Assembly: GCA_035493955.1 (NCBI GenBank)
Contig: DATJHI010000039.1
Location: 1 to 64,000, forward strand
Direction: 5' to 3'
Source of the DNA: NCED01 sp035493955
Lineage (GTDB): Bacteria; Pseudomonadota; Alphaproteobacteria; Caulobacterales; Caulobacteraceae
DNA: 64,000 bases
The position numbers were made by a program, and so were the translations under genes. Under the pieces are notes generated by a model. It had not been told where the DNA came from and did no database searches. It saw only the letters and a program-made list of their open reading frames with translations. This document shows, one piece after another, positions 8,338-16,745 of this stretch; position 1 is the first letter of the stretch, and every line of letters begins with the position of its first letter.

Positions 8338-9027
8338 CTAGAGGTACAGCACCTCGGCGATCGCCCCGGTCCCGTCCTCGATCAGCAGGGCCTCGTCGCC
8401 GACGACGACCCAGTGATAGCCGTACGGGGCCAGCGGCAAGCCGTAGGCGAAGGGGTCGATATAGGCGTTCCAGTAGGTCCTGGGCAGGAAGGCGCCGACG
8501 CCCCAGCGGGACCTTTGGTCATAGCCGCGGCCGTAGGCGTAGCCCCGATTGCCGTAGTTCGGCTGGCCCTGGAACCCGCGGCCCTGGAACCTGCGCTGGT
8601 CGAAATTCTGGCGGCCGAGGTCGCGGCCGCCGAAGTCGCGGTTCGGGGCGCGTCCGCCGAAATTGCGATCCGGGGCCCGGCCGGGGAAATTGCCGCCGCC
8701 GAAGCTGCGCGTCTGGGGTTGCACGCCGCCTTGGCCAGGCTGGGCGAAACGACCCGCGCCGGCCGCGCCGGGATTCACCGGAACCGGCGCGGGCGTGGGC
8801 GCAACAGCGGCGCCCTGGCCGCGGTTGAAGCCGCCCTGACGGCCGCCGCCGACCGGGCCGGGATTTGCTTGAGCGGGCGCAGCGGCCGGACCTTGGCCGC
8901 CGGTGAAGCCGCCGCCGGCGCCGCCTCGGGCGCCGCGATGATCGCCGTTGGCCCCCGGCTGGGCGGAGGCGATGAGCGGGGCGGCGAGTATGCTGGCGCC
9001 CGCCAGGACGGCGAATAGGGTCTTCAT
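8338..9027 (-). CDS. RcnB-like periplasmic protein with Gly/Arg/Asn-rich linker
   Basis: 229-residue exported protein. Residues 1-22 form a clear signal peptide (MKTLFAVLAGASILAAPLIA then SAQ). Residues 25-150 are low-complexity, rich in G, Q, R, N and F, with repeated GGR and FGGR units. The C-terminal 60 residues match the RcnB domain: WGVGAFLPRTYW, then LPLAPYGYHWVVVGDEALLI and a hydrophobic final strand. In Escherichia coli RcnB is a periplasmic factor for nickel/cobalt homeostasis, but the domain is common in Caulobacterales without proven metal roles. It converges with the helicase gene. No metal-efflux gene is nearby, so a metal function is only a family inference. Confidence 0.8.
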   Translation of the reverse strand: MKTLFAVLAGASILAAPLIASAQPGANGDHRGARGGAGGGFTGGQGPAAAPAQANPGPVGGGRQGGFNRGQGAAVAPTPAPVPVNPGAAGAGRFAQPGQGGVQPQTRSFGGGNFPGRAPDRNFGGRAPNRDFGGRDLGRQNFDQRRFQGRGFQGQPNYGNRGYAYGRGYDQRSRWGVGAFLPRTYWNAYIDPFAYGLPLAPYGYHWVVVGDEALLIEDGTGAIAEVLYL

Positions 9028-9664
9028 GGGAACCTCCGTACTGGAGGCCGGGGCCGCACGACGCGACCGTTCATCGGCTCAGTTGCCGCCCTTATGAGCC
9101 CGGGCGGCTGAACGAGGCCGGACCTCGTGGTTATCTAGCGTTCATTATCCTGTCCTGTTCCCCGGTCGGTGGGAACCCCGCGCCGCGCCCAGATCGCGAT
9201 GACTTCGGCATGCGGTCCTCTCCTCATGAGGACTGTCACCATTTTAGCTGTCTCAAACTAGGGGGTCACTTCAAAAGTCAGCCCCGTCGGCGAAAGTAGT
9301 GTGGGTCCCTACTTCCGTAACGCTGACCGTCAATAGGTCTGTTTCCAAACCGACGCCTTGGCCGAACAGCACCCGAGACGAAAGCTTCAACCCGCCACTT
9401 CGCGAACCGATGCAATGGGCCCTGTCCAGCCTCCCGATAACAAGCCGGCATCTGCCTGCATGATGGCCGCAGTCTGCTCTTGCGAGAGCCCACGGCGCAG
9501 TTAGCCGACGCGGTGGGCTTCGGATGGTAAGCGCCACCTTAAGTATATTCCAATCACATCCTTGTAACCGCCTGCGTTAAGCAAGACTGGCCGCGCCCAG
9601 AGCAGTATCTATCGGACATCCGCGCCGCGTAACGGGATGCTGCGCGGGGCTATTGGAGGAATAC
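9028..9664. other. 637-nt gene-free stretch containing the left REP-like repeat
   Basis: No supported gene. It should hold the promoter of the RcnB-like gene (minus strand) and that of the S74 gene (plus strand). The 38-bp REP-like sequence occupies 9279-9316. From about 9230 onwards the base composition is visibly less GC-rich than the flanking genes and continues so into the S74 gene. A minus-strand reading frame at 9271-9537 has no family character and its C-terminus is the repeat itself, so I do not call it. Confidence 0.6.
9279..9316 (+). repeat. REP-like repeat, left copy bounding the S74 islet
   Basis: Identical at 37 of 38 positions, same orientation, to 12827-12864. The unit ends in a small inverted repeat, AAGTAG...CTACTT, around a GT-rich loop, which is the form of a REP/BIME palindrome. 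Only one base in the loop differs between the two copies (GG versus TG). The copies bracket the S74 genes and the methyltransferase. Confidence 0.75.
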
Positions 9665-11107
9665 ATGGCAAACATCAACATCACTGACCCGCCATCGGTC
9701 AGCGTCACCCCCACTGGTAATTCCGCCGCACCCACTCAGGCCGCGATTAATCTACAAAACAGCGCGACGCAGGCTTCTCAACGTGAGTTTGATCTTTGCG
9801 TTGGCATGATCAGTGACGTTGGCCACGGAAACTCAAATCGCAATTACGGCGACAAAGTCGGTATCTATTCCGGTGTTGTTGCGCGACAGCAGAGCGGAGA
9901 TGCTTGGTCGTTTAACCCCCTGTTGGCGATCGCGCAGGACGTACAGTCTGATTTTAACGGCCAAGTGATCGAGGTAGATCTGGCCAATTATTTTGCGAAC
10001 CGCGGCGAAACTCCGGGCGTCGGCGGCATGGGTCAACCGCTTTCGCTTGGGATCAGCGTTACCGGAAGCGGCGATTACAGAAACAATGCCGCGATTGCGG
10101 TCTATCAGCCCATTCCGACCCAATTTAACCGCGGCGTGTGCGTGGTGAGCGGAATCGCGCAGGCAGCATTCTGCGACTACTCAAGCGCCACCACGTCTGT
10201 CGCCATCGAAGGCAGCCATTCTTATGGTATCGACACAAACAATATGTCTTCGGGAAAGCCGCTTCGTCTCAAGAACGGCCTCGGGATATGGAGTCGCGAC
10301 GCCGCCAATTCGACGGACCTCCAAATCATGGCGGTCGATGGCACGAACAACCTTATCCTAGGTCAATCTTGTACGAACGCGATAATCTACACACACTTCC
10401 TTCCGGCTTTCGACAACACTTTCGTTTGCGGCGGGCCAAGCAATCGCTGGTCCACGATCTACGCTGCGAACGGTACGATCAATACCTCTGACCCGACCCT
10501 CAAGACGGATGTCGCCGATGTGCCCTCCGCGATCGACACCATCATGGCCATCAAGCCGAAAACGTACCGCTGGAAATCCGGGGGATACGACCTCGTCGAT
10601 GTGGAGGAAGAACAGCTTGTCCACGCGGTCGAGTGGCACGATACCCAGGAGGAACTGATCGAAGAGGTTAATGGGCGACACGTCCTAACAAAGCGGAGCG
10701 GGAAGCGTGCAGAACCGGCGTATGACAATGTGCCGCTCTTCGATAGCCGAGGGAATCCAATTGTCGACGACCCCCTCCCCGGCACTCGCGGTCAAATGGA
10801 ACCGAGCAAAGAATCGCACCCGCGTACCATCCGAGTTCCGCGAATGGAGATGCGAAAGGTCTCGGTGAAGAAGCAGGTCGAACGCCCCGGTCGACGGACG
10901 CACTGGGGGTTCATGGCTCCGGACGTGAAAAGTGCTGTCGACAAATTGGGCCTGGATTTCGGCGGATACGTGCGCGACGAAAACGGCATCGAGCACCTGC
11001 GCTATGATGAATTGATACCGATTGCCTGGAAGGGCATTCAGGAATTGATCGCGGAAAATCGCTCATTGCGAGAGCGGATTGAACAACTAGAGAAGCGGAA
11101 GGCTTAG
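9665..11107 (+). CDS. Tail-spike-like protein with C-terminal S74 intramolecular chaperone domain
   Basis: 480-residue protein. The C-terminal third is a peptidase S74 / endosialidase chaperone domain: TINTSDPTLKTDV (the S-D-x-x-L-K start), IKPKTYRWK, HWGFMAPDVKSAVDKLG, ELIPIAWKGIQEL and a final coiled coil (ENRSLRERIEQLEKRK). Such domains trimerise phage tail fibres and surface adhesins and then cleave themselves off. The first 300 residues have no family that I recognise but are rich in N, T, S and G, as in beta-helical fibres. The start is ATG 9665, with GGAGGA 4 nt upstream; a TTG at 9653 is less likely. An insertion of about 100 residues (roughly 320-420) splits the S74 core. No other phage genes are near. 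Confidence 0.82.
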   Translation: MANINITDPPSVSVTPTGNSAAPTQAAINLQNSATQASQREFDLCVGMISDVGHGNSNRNYGDKVGIYSGVVARQQSGDAWSFNPLLAIAQDVQSDFNGQVIEVDLANYFANRGETPGVGGMGQPLSLGISVTGSGDYRNNAAIAVYQPIPTQFNRGVCVVSGIAQAAFCDYSSATTSVAIEGSHSYGIDTNNMSSGKPLRLKNGLGIWSRDAANSTDLQIMAVDGTNNLILGQSCTNAIIYTHFLPAFDNTFVCGGPSNRWSTIYAANGTINTSDPTLKTDVADVPSAIDTIMAIKPKTYRWKSGGYDLVDVEEEQLVHAVEWHDTQEELIEEVNGRHVLTKRSGKRAEPAYDNVPLFDSRGNPIVDDPLPGTRGQMEPSKESHPRTIRVPRMEMRKVSVKKQVERPGRRTHWGFMAPDVKSAVDKLGLDFGGYVRDENGIEHLRYDELIPIAWKGIQELIAENRSLRERIEQLEKRKA

Positions 11108-11119
11108 CCTTCGCAGCAA

Positions 11120-11149
11120 GGCCGGCACAGCTTGGAAGCTGCGCCGGCC
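11120..11149 (+). terminator. Strong hairpin after the S74 gene, candidate terminator
   Basis: Twelve nucleotides after the S74 stop codon, GGCCGGC-A-CAGCTT, GG, AAGCTG-C-GCCGGCC forms a 14-bp stem interrupted by one A/C mismatch. There is no run of T after it, so it may be a Rho-independent-like barrier or a transcript-stabilising hairpin rather than a classic terminator. Confidence 0.55.
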
Positions 11150-11374
11150 AAACGCTTGGCGATCGAACTAAATTCCTGCAACCACCTAACGATCGACAGC
11201 TTGCGGCACTTTCGTCTCTGGTGCAGAACCGCCATCAGTGACGCCCTAACGACCGCTTCTTCTATCCCGCGGTCATCCGGTTTTGGGCCGGGAGCCCCGG
11301 GGCACGATCACGCCTCGACTGGTGAGACCGGGGGCCCCACCCGCCGGTGGATGCGAACGTGAGAGCGGCGAAAC

Positions 11375-12415
11375 CTAGTTTAGCACTCGCCGTGCGAACC
11401 CGACGATTGCTCTAATGGGGGCCATGGCGCGCCAAGTGGAAGCAGCGTGAATCTCCGCGAGCGCTTTTCGAGCAGCCGCAAGTTCGCTTTCGAGACCGGC
11501 AATCTGAAGCTGCGCATTTTCTAGGTCCGCGACCGCCTTCGGACCCAGCTGTGCGGCACGGGCCGCTGCAGAGCCGGGCAAGGGATCCTGAGCCTGTTCA
11601 GCCAACTCCTCCCACGACCGCGCCGCGGCCTTGCGGTCGGCACACGGTGTTAGATGCACATGAAACTCAAAGCCTGCCTCCGGCCGCGTATCGACGAACC
11701 CGGCGCAGGCCAACTCAATCAATCCATTCTTTGCGAGAGGCACCATGAGCCTCGCAAACTCCCGGGGGTGGAAGACCCAACAGTGCACGTCGATATAGAG
11801 GCTAGGATCTAGGAGGAGCTTGCGAGCGGATTCAAGAGGGTCACCGAACGCGTGGTGGGGGATGACGTCCTCCCGGCCGTGCTCTCCCGTGTAAAACTTC
11901 CAGCTATCAATCTTGGGCTGGGCATAGAGCTGGAAGTCGATCACCTCTCGTAATTGCGGTCTTCGCGCTCGGACGGCATAGGCGGCGAGAAGGTCACTCA
12001 CGTCTGTTGGCGCGCGCAGATAGTCGAAACTGAAGCGGCGATCCGGCAGAACGAGGCGGAGCTCGCCACCCTCGTTGAGTCCAGCCCGAACCTCCTGCAA
12101 CCACGTGATGAGGTCCGGTACGTGTTCAGCCACATGCGACGCTATGAGGTAGTCGACCTTTTGACCGTTCAAGCACTCAAGCAGCGGCTGCCCGCCCCAA
12201 ATGGCGTCCACGTGCACGATGCGGGTCGTGTCGACGTTGGGATCATTCTTATAGCGGTCAACGAGTGTCGCCGTGTCGGCCCAGTCGATATAGATCACCT
12301 TGCCTTCGGCCTTGGAGATCACCGGCGAGCACAGGGGTCCAATTTCAGCGCCGACCATGCGGTCGAAATCCAAGCCCTGACGAAGCAGTGCATGTCGAGA
12401 CAGCATATGATGCAT
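11375..12415 (-). CDS. SAM-dependent methyltransferase with C-terminal coiled coil, glycan-cluster type
   Basis: 346-residue class I methyltransferase. The SAM-binding region reads GAEIGPLCSPV then VIYIDWADT, VHVDAIWGG, and the acidic/His motif ASHVAEHVPDLITWLQE with GGELRLVLPDRR. This sub-family usually sits in surface-polysaccharide clusters or is fused to glycosyltransferases. The C-terminal 70 residues are a coiled coil (DLENAQLQIAGLESELAAAR) ending in STWRAMAPIRAI, a tail typical of polysaccharide glycosyltransferase/methyltransferase proteins. It lies between the S74 gene and the S74 remnant, so modification of a surface glycan or fibre is a reasonable guess. Its base composition resembles the islet more than the sulfur operon. 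ATG at 12415 or 12406 are both possible starts. Confidence 0.78.
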   Translation of the reverse strand: MHHMLSRHALLRQGLDFDRMVGAEIGPLCSPVISKAEGKVIYIDWADTATLVDRYKNDPNVDTTRIVHVDAIWGGQPLLECLNGQKVDYLIASHVAEHVPDLITWLQEVRAGLNEGGELRLVLPDRRFSFDYLRAPTDVSDLLAAYAVRARRPQLREVIDFQLYAQPKIDSWKFYTGEHGREDVIPHHAFGDPLESARKLLLDPSLYIDVHCWVFHPREFARLMVPLAKNGLIELACAGFVDTRPEAGFEFHVHLTPCADRKAAARSWEELAEQAQDPLPGSAAARAAQLGPKAVADLENAQLQIAGLESELAAARKALAEIHAASTWRAMAPIRAIVGFARRVLN

Positions 12416-12519
12416 CCGTCGTTACGCGCGACGTCCCGATCCAAACCCAGGTTTTTGGGCCGCGGGGCAACCTGGAGCAGTCGATCGCCGCTCCAGGCCA
12501 CCGCTACGTCAGGTTGACG

Positions 12520-12777
12520 TCATCCCTCCCTACCCGCGACCGACTCTCGCTTCAAGTGCGACAACGCGTCTAGCAGCGCCTGGTTCGCGGCGACCAACTC
12601 CTGGATTCCCTTTCGGGCGATCAGGATGAGCTGATCGTAACGCAGGTGCTCCACCCCCTTCTCGGCACGCACATAACCAGCAAAGTCCAATCCCAGCTTA
12701 TAGACCGCCGCCTTGACCTCATTCGCCATAAAGCCCCACGGTGCCACGCGTCTGACGGAGTAGGCTTGAGTGACCGC
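12520..12777 (-). pseudogene. C-terminal remnant of a second S74 chaperone-domain protein
   Basis: The minus strand encodes about 85 residues colinear with the end of the S74 protein at 9665-11107: WGFMANEVKAAVYKLGLDF, GYVRAEKGVEHLRYDQL, IARKGIQELVAANQALLDAL. The equivalent intact segment reads WGFMAPDVKSAVDKLGLDF and so on, so the two are diverged paralogues, not a recent copy. Everything upstream of the final 85 residues is missing, and the break falls exactly at the REP-like repeat (12778). The stop codon at 12520 is intact. It lies 104 nt upstream of the methyltransferase and on the same strand, suggesting that an S74 gene once preceded it. Confidence 0.75.
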
Positions 12778-12807
12778 GAAGTAGGGACACACACACACAC
12801 ACTACTT
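12778..12807 (-). repeat. REP-like core, inverted copy with (AC)n expansion
   Basis: On the plus strand this reads GAAGTAGGGAC, then about nine AC units, then TACTT. It is the reverse complement of the hairpin half of the 38-bp repeat with extra dinucleotide units in the loop. Together with 12827-12864 it forms a head-to-head pair 19 nt apart. Confidence 0.7.
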
Positions 12808-12826
12808 TTTGATCTGCGTCCAAAGG

Positions 12827-12864
12827 CAGCCCCGTCGGCGAAAGTAGTGTGTGTCCCTACTTCC
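12827..12864 (+). repeat. REP-like repeat, right copy bounding the S74 islet
   Basis: Same sequence and orientation as 9279-9316 with one mismatch. It marks the end of the lower-GC islet; 70 nt further on the GC-rich fpr gene ends at 12935. Confidence 0.75.
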
Positions 12865-12934
12865 CGCGGGACGCCGGGCTCCGAAGCGGCGAGTTTGCTC
12901 TGACAAAAGGGGTGTGCGCCCCCCAATTAGCCGA

Positions 12935-13786
12935 CTAGCCGACGAAGGCCCGTTCCAGCACGAAGTCGCCGGGTTCGGCGTTGGAGCCCTCGACCAGGCC
13001 CTGTTCCTCCAACAGGGCGGCGCAGTCCTTGATCATGGCCATGGAGCCGCACAGCATGATGCGGTCCTCGGCCGGGTCGAACCGGTCCCGGTCCAGGCCC
13101 AGGTCGCGGAAGATCTGGCCCGAGCGGATCAGGTCGGTGATGCGGCCCTGCTGCGGGAACGGCTCGCGGGTCACGGTGGGGTAGTAGACGAACTGGTCGG
13201 TGATCATCTCGCCCAGGAGCTCGTCGTTCTTCAGCTCGGTCTCGAAGAAGTCGCGGTAGGCCAGGTCCTGCACCTGGCGCACGGTGTGGGCGATGATCAC
13301 CTTCTCGTACCGCTCGTAGGCGTCCGGGTCGCGGGCCACGGCGAGCCAGGGGGCGAGCCCGGTGCCGGTGCCGATCAGGAACAGCCGCTTGCCGGGGGTC
13401 AGGGCGTCCAGCACCAGGGTGCCGGTGGACTTCCTGGCCAGGAGGATCTGGTCGCCGGCCTTGATCTTCTGCAGGCGCGAGGTCAGGGGGCCGTCCGCCA
13501 CCTTGATGGAGAAGAACTCCAACTCCTCGGCCCAGTGGGGACTGGCGATGGAATAGGCGCGCAGGACCGGCTTGCCGCCCGGGGTTTCCGACGGCAGGCC
13601 GATCATCACGAACTCGCCCGAGCGGAAGCGGAAGCTGGCCGGACGGGTGATGGCGAAGGAGAAGTACTGGTCGGTCCAGTGCTTCACCCACAGCACCGTC
13701 TCGACGTTGTGGGTCGTGCTCTGGATCGGCGCGCGCGCGGGTTCCGGCGCGAAACTCAAATCGTCCATCAACTCAGCCTTCGTCAT
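12935..13786 (-). CDS. fpr: Ferredoxin--NADP reductase
   Basis: FAD enzyme shuttling electrons between NADPH and ferredoxin/flavodoxin, 283 residues. FAD and NADP motifs are visible: RAYSIASPHW, the GPLTSRL phosphate segment, IGTGTGLAPWLAVARD, the AHTVRQVQDLAYRD nucleotide loop, CGSMAMIKD and a C-terminal ERAFVG. The ATG at 13786 overlaps the cysH stop as TGATG, making it the last gene of the sulfur operon. No CysJ flavoprotein is encoded here, so this enzyme is a natural candidate electron donor to the siroheme sulfite reductase by way of a ferredoxin. The 38-bp repeat lies just beyond its 3' end. Confidence 0.92.
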   Translation of the reverse strand: MTKAELMDDLSFAPEPARAPIQSTTHNVETVLWVKHWTDQYFSFAITRPASFRFRSGEFVMIGLPSETPGGKPVLRAYSIASPHWAEELEFFSIKVADGPLTSRLQKIKAGDQILLARKSTGTLVLDALTPGKRLFLIGTGTGLAPWLAVARDPDAYERYEKVIIAHTVRQVQDLAYRDFFETELKNDELLGEMITDQFVYYPTVTREPFPQQGRITDLIRSGQIFRDLGLDRDRFDPAEDRIMLCGSMAMIKDCAALLEEQGLVEGSNAEPGDFVLERAFVG

Positions 13787-14568
13787 CAGATGTCGCCGCC
13801 CACGTCCGCGTCGCCGTCCAGCACGCTGGCCCGCGGGGTGTGGATGCCGCACTCGGTCTTGTCGCTGCCGGCCCAGCGGCCGGAACGGATGTCGCTCGCC
13901 TCGCCCACGGCCTCCACCGGCCGGGTGCAGGGCCAGCATCCCACCGAGGGATAGCCGAACTCCACCAGGGGGTGGGGCGGCAGATCGTGCTCGGCCATGT
14001 AGGCGTCGAGATCGGCCTTGGACCAGGAGGCCAGGGGGTTGAACTTGATCTTGCCCTCAGCCCCGGCCTCGACCACCGGCAGGTTCATGCGCGAGGCGCC
14101 CTGGAAGCGCTTGCGGCCCGTGATCCAGGCGTCGAAGTCGGGCATCAGCACCCGGTCCAGCGGCTGGACCTTGCGGATGTTGCAGCACAGGTCGGTGTCG
14201 GTCTTCCACAGATCAGCCTTGGGATCGTTGACGGCCAGGTCCTGGAAGGCGGGCCGCAGATCGCGCACGTCGGTCAGCCCCAGACGCTCGGTCAGGCTCT
14301 TGCGATAGTCGAGGGTCTGTCCGAACAGCTGGCCGGTGTCGAGGAACAGCACCGGGGCGTCCCGGTCGATCTCGGCCAGCATGTGCAGCAGCACCGCCGA
14401 CTCCGACCCGAAGGACGAGACCAGGGCGATCCGGCCCGGATAGGCCTCGAGCGCCGCGCGCAGCACCTCCTGCGGCGTGGCGTTGCGCAGCCGCGCGTTC
14501 AATTCAGCCGCCGCCTGGGCGGGGCTCAGCCTGACGTCGGCGCTCTGGCTGTCGTAAGCCATGCTCAT
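13786..14568 (-). CDS. cysH: Adenylyl-sulfate (APS) reductase, thioredoxin-dependent
   Basis: Reduces activated sulfate to sulfite with thioredoxin, 260 residues. PP-loop SSFGSESAVLLHM is at 51-63. The four cysteines that bind the [4Fe-4S] cluster are present (C128-C129 and C211/C214 in GCWPCTRP), which marks the APS-type rather than the cluster-free PAPS-type enzyme. The catalytic cysteine is C240 in ECGIH. It overlaps DUF934 by 4 nt (ATGA) and fpr by 1 nt, so the genes are tightly coupled. Whether PAPS is also used cannot be decided from sequence. Confidence 0.94.
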   Translation of the reverse strand: MSMAYDSQSADVRLSPAQAAAELNARLRNATPQEVLRAALEAYPGRIALVSSFGSESAVLLHMLAEIDRDAPVLFLDTGQLFGQTLDYRKSLTERLGLTDVRDLRPAFQDLAVNDPKADLWKTDTDLCCNIRKVQPLDRVLMPDFDAWITGRKRFQGASRMNLPVVEAGAEGKIKFNPLASWSKADLDAYMAEHDLPPHPLVEFGYPSVGCWPCTRPVEAVGEASDIRSGRWAGSDKTECGIHTPRASVLDGDADVGGDI

Positions 14569-15083
14569 ATCCTTTCAGCGGCCCGGAGCCGCAGGGCGAA
14601 GTTCGGCTCGCGGCCGTCCGCCGCGGTCTGGTAGACGTGGCGATACCGCTTCATCACGCCCGCCCAGTCGTCCGGCCCCGATCCGTCCGCCGGCACGAAG
14701 GCGTCGAAGCCGCAGCGGACCATGAAATGGCCCTGCTCCAGCAGCACCGCGCCCACGGCGCGCACTTCGCCGCCGTAGCGATAGCGTTCCCGCAACAAGG
14801 CGGCCTGCGAGTATTGCCGCCCGTCGCGGAACTTGGGGAACTCCAGCGCCACCAGCGCCAGCCGGTCGAGCCAGGGGACCAGCGCCTCGACCTCTTCGCC
14901 GGCGTCCAGCCGCACGCCGACGTCGCGTCCCGCCGCCAGCAGGGCTTCGCCCTCGGAGCGGAACCGCTCCAGCGACAGGATCACCCCGCCCTGACCGGGC
15001 GTGGGATCCTCTTCGAGCACGTCGAAGAACGCGTCCTCGGCCCAGGCCGGCGCGCCGCCTTCGAGTTTAATGAGCTTCGGCAT
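14565..15083 (-). CDS. DUF934 protein, sulfite-reduction operon partner
   Basis: 172-residue cytosolic protein with no transmembrane segment. Typical DUF934 features are visible: an ALVPWLDRLALVALEFPKFRD segment, the motif DGRQYSQAALLRERYRYGGEVRAVG (which can be read in two parts) and VLLEQGHFMVRCGFDAF. DUF934 genes accompany siroheme-type cysI in many alpha- and betaproteobacteria, and the biochemical role is not established to my knowledge. The ATG at 15083 lies inside the end of cysI (17-nt overlap), and its stop overlaps cysH by 4 nt. That strict coupling supports a role tied to sulfite or APS reduction. Confidence 0.88.
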   Translation of the reverse strand: MPKLIKLEGGAPAWAEDAFFDVLEEDPTPGQGGVILSLERFRSEGEALLAAGRDVGVRLDAGEEVEALVPWLDRLALVALEFPKFRDGRQYSQAALLRERYRYGGEVRAVGAVLLEQGHFMVRCGFDAFVPADGSGPDDWAGVMKRYRHVYQTAADGREPNFALRLRAAERI

Positions 15084-16737
15084 AGACCGCTGCCTTGAAA
15101 GGAGGAAGACCGACGCGGCGATAGGTGTCGACGAACCGCTCGCCCTCGGTCCGTTCACGCATATAGGTATCGACCAGGGCGTCCACAGCCTGGGCCACCT
15201 TCGGACCGGCCACCGCCGGGCCCAGGACATCCCCCAGCCGCGCGTCCTCCAGGCCCGAACCGCCGAGGGTGAGCTGATAGAACTCCTCCCCCTTCTTATC
15301 GACGCCCAGTATGCCGATGTGGCCGACGTGGTGATGACCGCAGGCGTTGATGCAGCCCGAGATCTTGATCCGCAGCTCGCCCACCTTCTCGGCCACGGCC
15401 GGATCGGCGAACTTGGCGGCGATGGCCTGGGCGATGGGGATCGCCCGGGCGTTGGCCAGGGTGCAGTAGTCCAGGCCCGGGCAGGCGATGATGTCGGACG
15501 CCAGCCCGATGTTGGGAGTCGAAAGGCCAATGGCCTTCAGGCCGGCGAAGACCGCCGGAACGTCGTCCAGGGCCACGTGCGGCAGGATCAGGTTCTGCTC
15601 GTAGTGGACGCGGGTCTCGTCGAAGGAATAGCGCTCGGCCAGGCCGGCGATGGCCTCCATCTGATCCGACGAGCAGTCCCCGGGCACCTCGCCGGGCGCC
15701 TTCAGCGAGATGTTGACGATGGCGTAGCCGGGGACCTTGTGGGCCACGACATTGTGGCGGGCGAAGCGGGCGAAGGCCGGATCGGCGGCGCGGGCGGCCT
15801 CGAACGCCTCGGACCTGGCCGGACGGTCGGTGAACCGGGTCTCGACGAAGGCCGCGCGGATGCGGTCGATCTCGGCGTGAGGCACGTCGATCCCGGCGGC
15901 CGAGCCGTCCGCGACCATGGCCGACCACTCGGCCTCGACCTGGCGGGCGAACTCCTCGGCGCCCAGGCTGGCCACCAGGATCTTGATCCGGGCCTTCCAG
16001 ATGTTGTCGCGCCGGCCATGGCGATTGTAGACGCGCAGGATCGCGCTCAGATAGCTGACCAGGTGCTCGGTGGGCAGGAACTCGCGGATCGTCGGCCCCA
16101 GATAGGGCGTGCGCCCGAGGCCGCCGCCGACCATCACCTCGAACCCCAGGGCCCCGTCGCGGGCGCGGCGCAGCTTCAGCCCGATGTCGTAGATGCGCGC
16201 GGCGGTGCGGTCGTTGGGGGAGGCCCCGACGGCGATCTTGAACTTGCGCGGCAGGAACGAGAACTCGGGGTGGAAGGTCGACCACTGGCGCAGCGCCTCC
16301 ACCCACACCCGCGGATCGTCGACCTCCTCCGCATTGGCCCCGGCGTAGGGGTCGGCGGTGATGTTGCGGATGCAGTTGCCGGAGGTCTGGATCGCGTGCA
16401 GCCCGACCTCGGCCAGGGACTCCAGGATGGCGGGGGCGTCGCGCAGCTTGATCCAGTGCATCTGGATGTTCTGGCGGGTGCTGAAGTGGCCGTAGCCCTT
16501 GTCGTAGGTCCGCGCGACGTGGGCCAGCCGGCGCAGCTTGGCCCCGTTCAGCGTGCCGTAGGGAATGGCGATCCGCAGCATGTAGGCGTGCAGCTGCAGA
16601 TAGAGGCCGTTCATCAGCCTGAGCGGCTTGAACTGCTCCTCGGTGATCTCCCCGGCCAGCCGGCGCTTCACCTGGATGGCGAACTCGGCGGTCCGGTCGG
16701 CCAGCATCTCGGCGTCCAGGGCGTCATAACGGTACAT
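15067..16737 (-). CDS. cysI: Siroheme [4Fe-4S] sulfite (nitrite/sulfite) reductase
   Basis: Six-electron reductase converting sulfite to sulfide, 556 residues. The cluster/siroheme cysteines are C419-x5-C425 (ACPGLDYCTLA) and C462-x3-C466 (SGCINACGHHH). The N-terminal parachute domain carries GYGHFSTRQNIQMHWIKL and QTSGNCIRNIT, with basic siroheme-binding residues. The start at ATG 16737 follows the DUF2849 stop by 8 nt. Ferredoxin-dependent and CysJ-dependent forms are hard to separate by eye; the absence of cysJ and presence of fpr favour ferredoxin. Assimilatory nitrite reduction is an alternative for this family, but cysH next to it argues for sulfite. Confidence 0.93.
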   Translation of the reverse strand: MYRYDALDAEMLADRTAEFAIQVKRRLAGEITEEQFKPLRLMNGLYLQLHAYMLRIAIPYGTLNGAKLRRLAHVARTYDKGYGHFSTRQNIQMHWIKLRDAPAILESLAEVGLHAIQTSGNCIRNITADPYAGANAEEVDDPRVWVEALRQWSTFHPEFSFLPRKFKIAVGASPNDRTAARIYDIGLKLRRARDGALGFEVMVGGGLGRTPYLGPTIREFLPTEHLVSYLSAILRVYNRHGRRDNIWKARIKILVASLGAEEFARQVEAEWSAMVADGSAAGIDVPHAEIDRIRAAFVETRFTDRPARSEAFEAARAADPAFARFARHNVVAHKVPGYAIVNISLKAPGEVPGDCSSDQMEAIAGLAERYSFDETRVHYEQNLILPHVALDDVPAVFAGLKAIGLSTPNIGLASDIIACPGLDYCTLANARAIPIAQAIAAKFADPAVAEKVGELRIKISGCINACGHHHVGHIGILGVDKKGEEFYQLTLGGSGLEDARLGDVLGPAVAGPKVAQAVDALVDTYMRERTEGERFVDTYRRVGLPPFKAAVYAEAH

Positions 16738-16745
16738 GGCTGTCC

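Noticed and set aside
9271..9537. Minus-strand 88-codon frame beside the RcnB-like gene
   Set aside because: Its C-terminal codons are the REP-like repeat (encoding THTTFADG), it has no ribosome-binding site and no family character.
11132..11362. Plus-strand 76-codon frame after the S74 gene
   Set aside because: Begins inside the terminator-like hairpin, no ribosome-binding site, no recognisable protein character.
12787..12803. (AC)n tract as a microsatellite locus of its own
   Set aside because: It is the expanded loop of the REP-like palindrome, already described.
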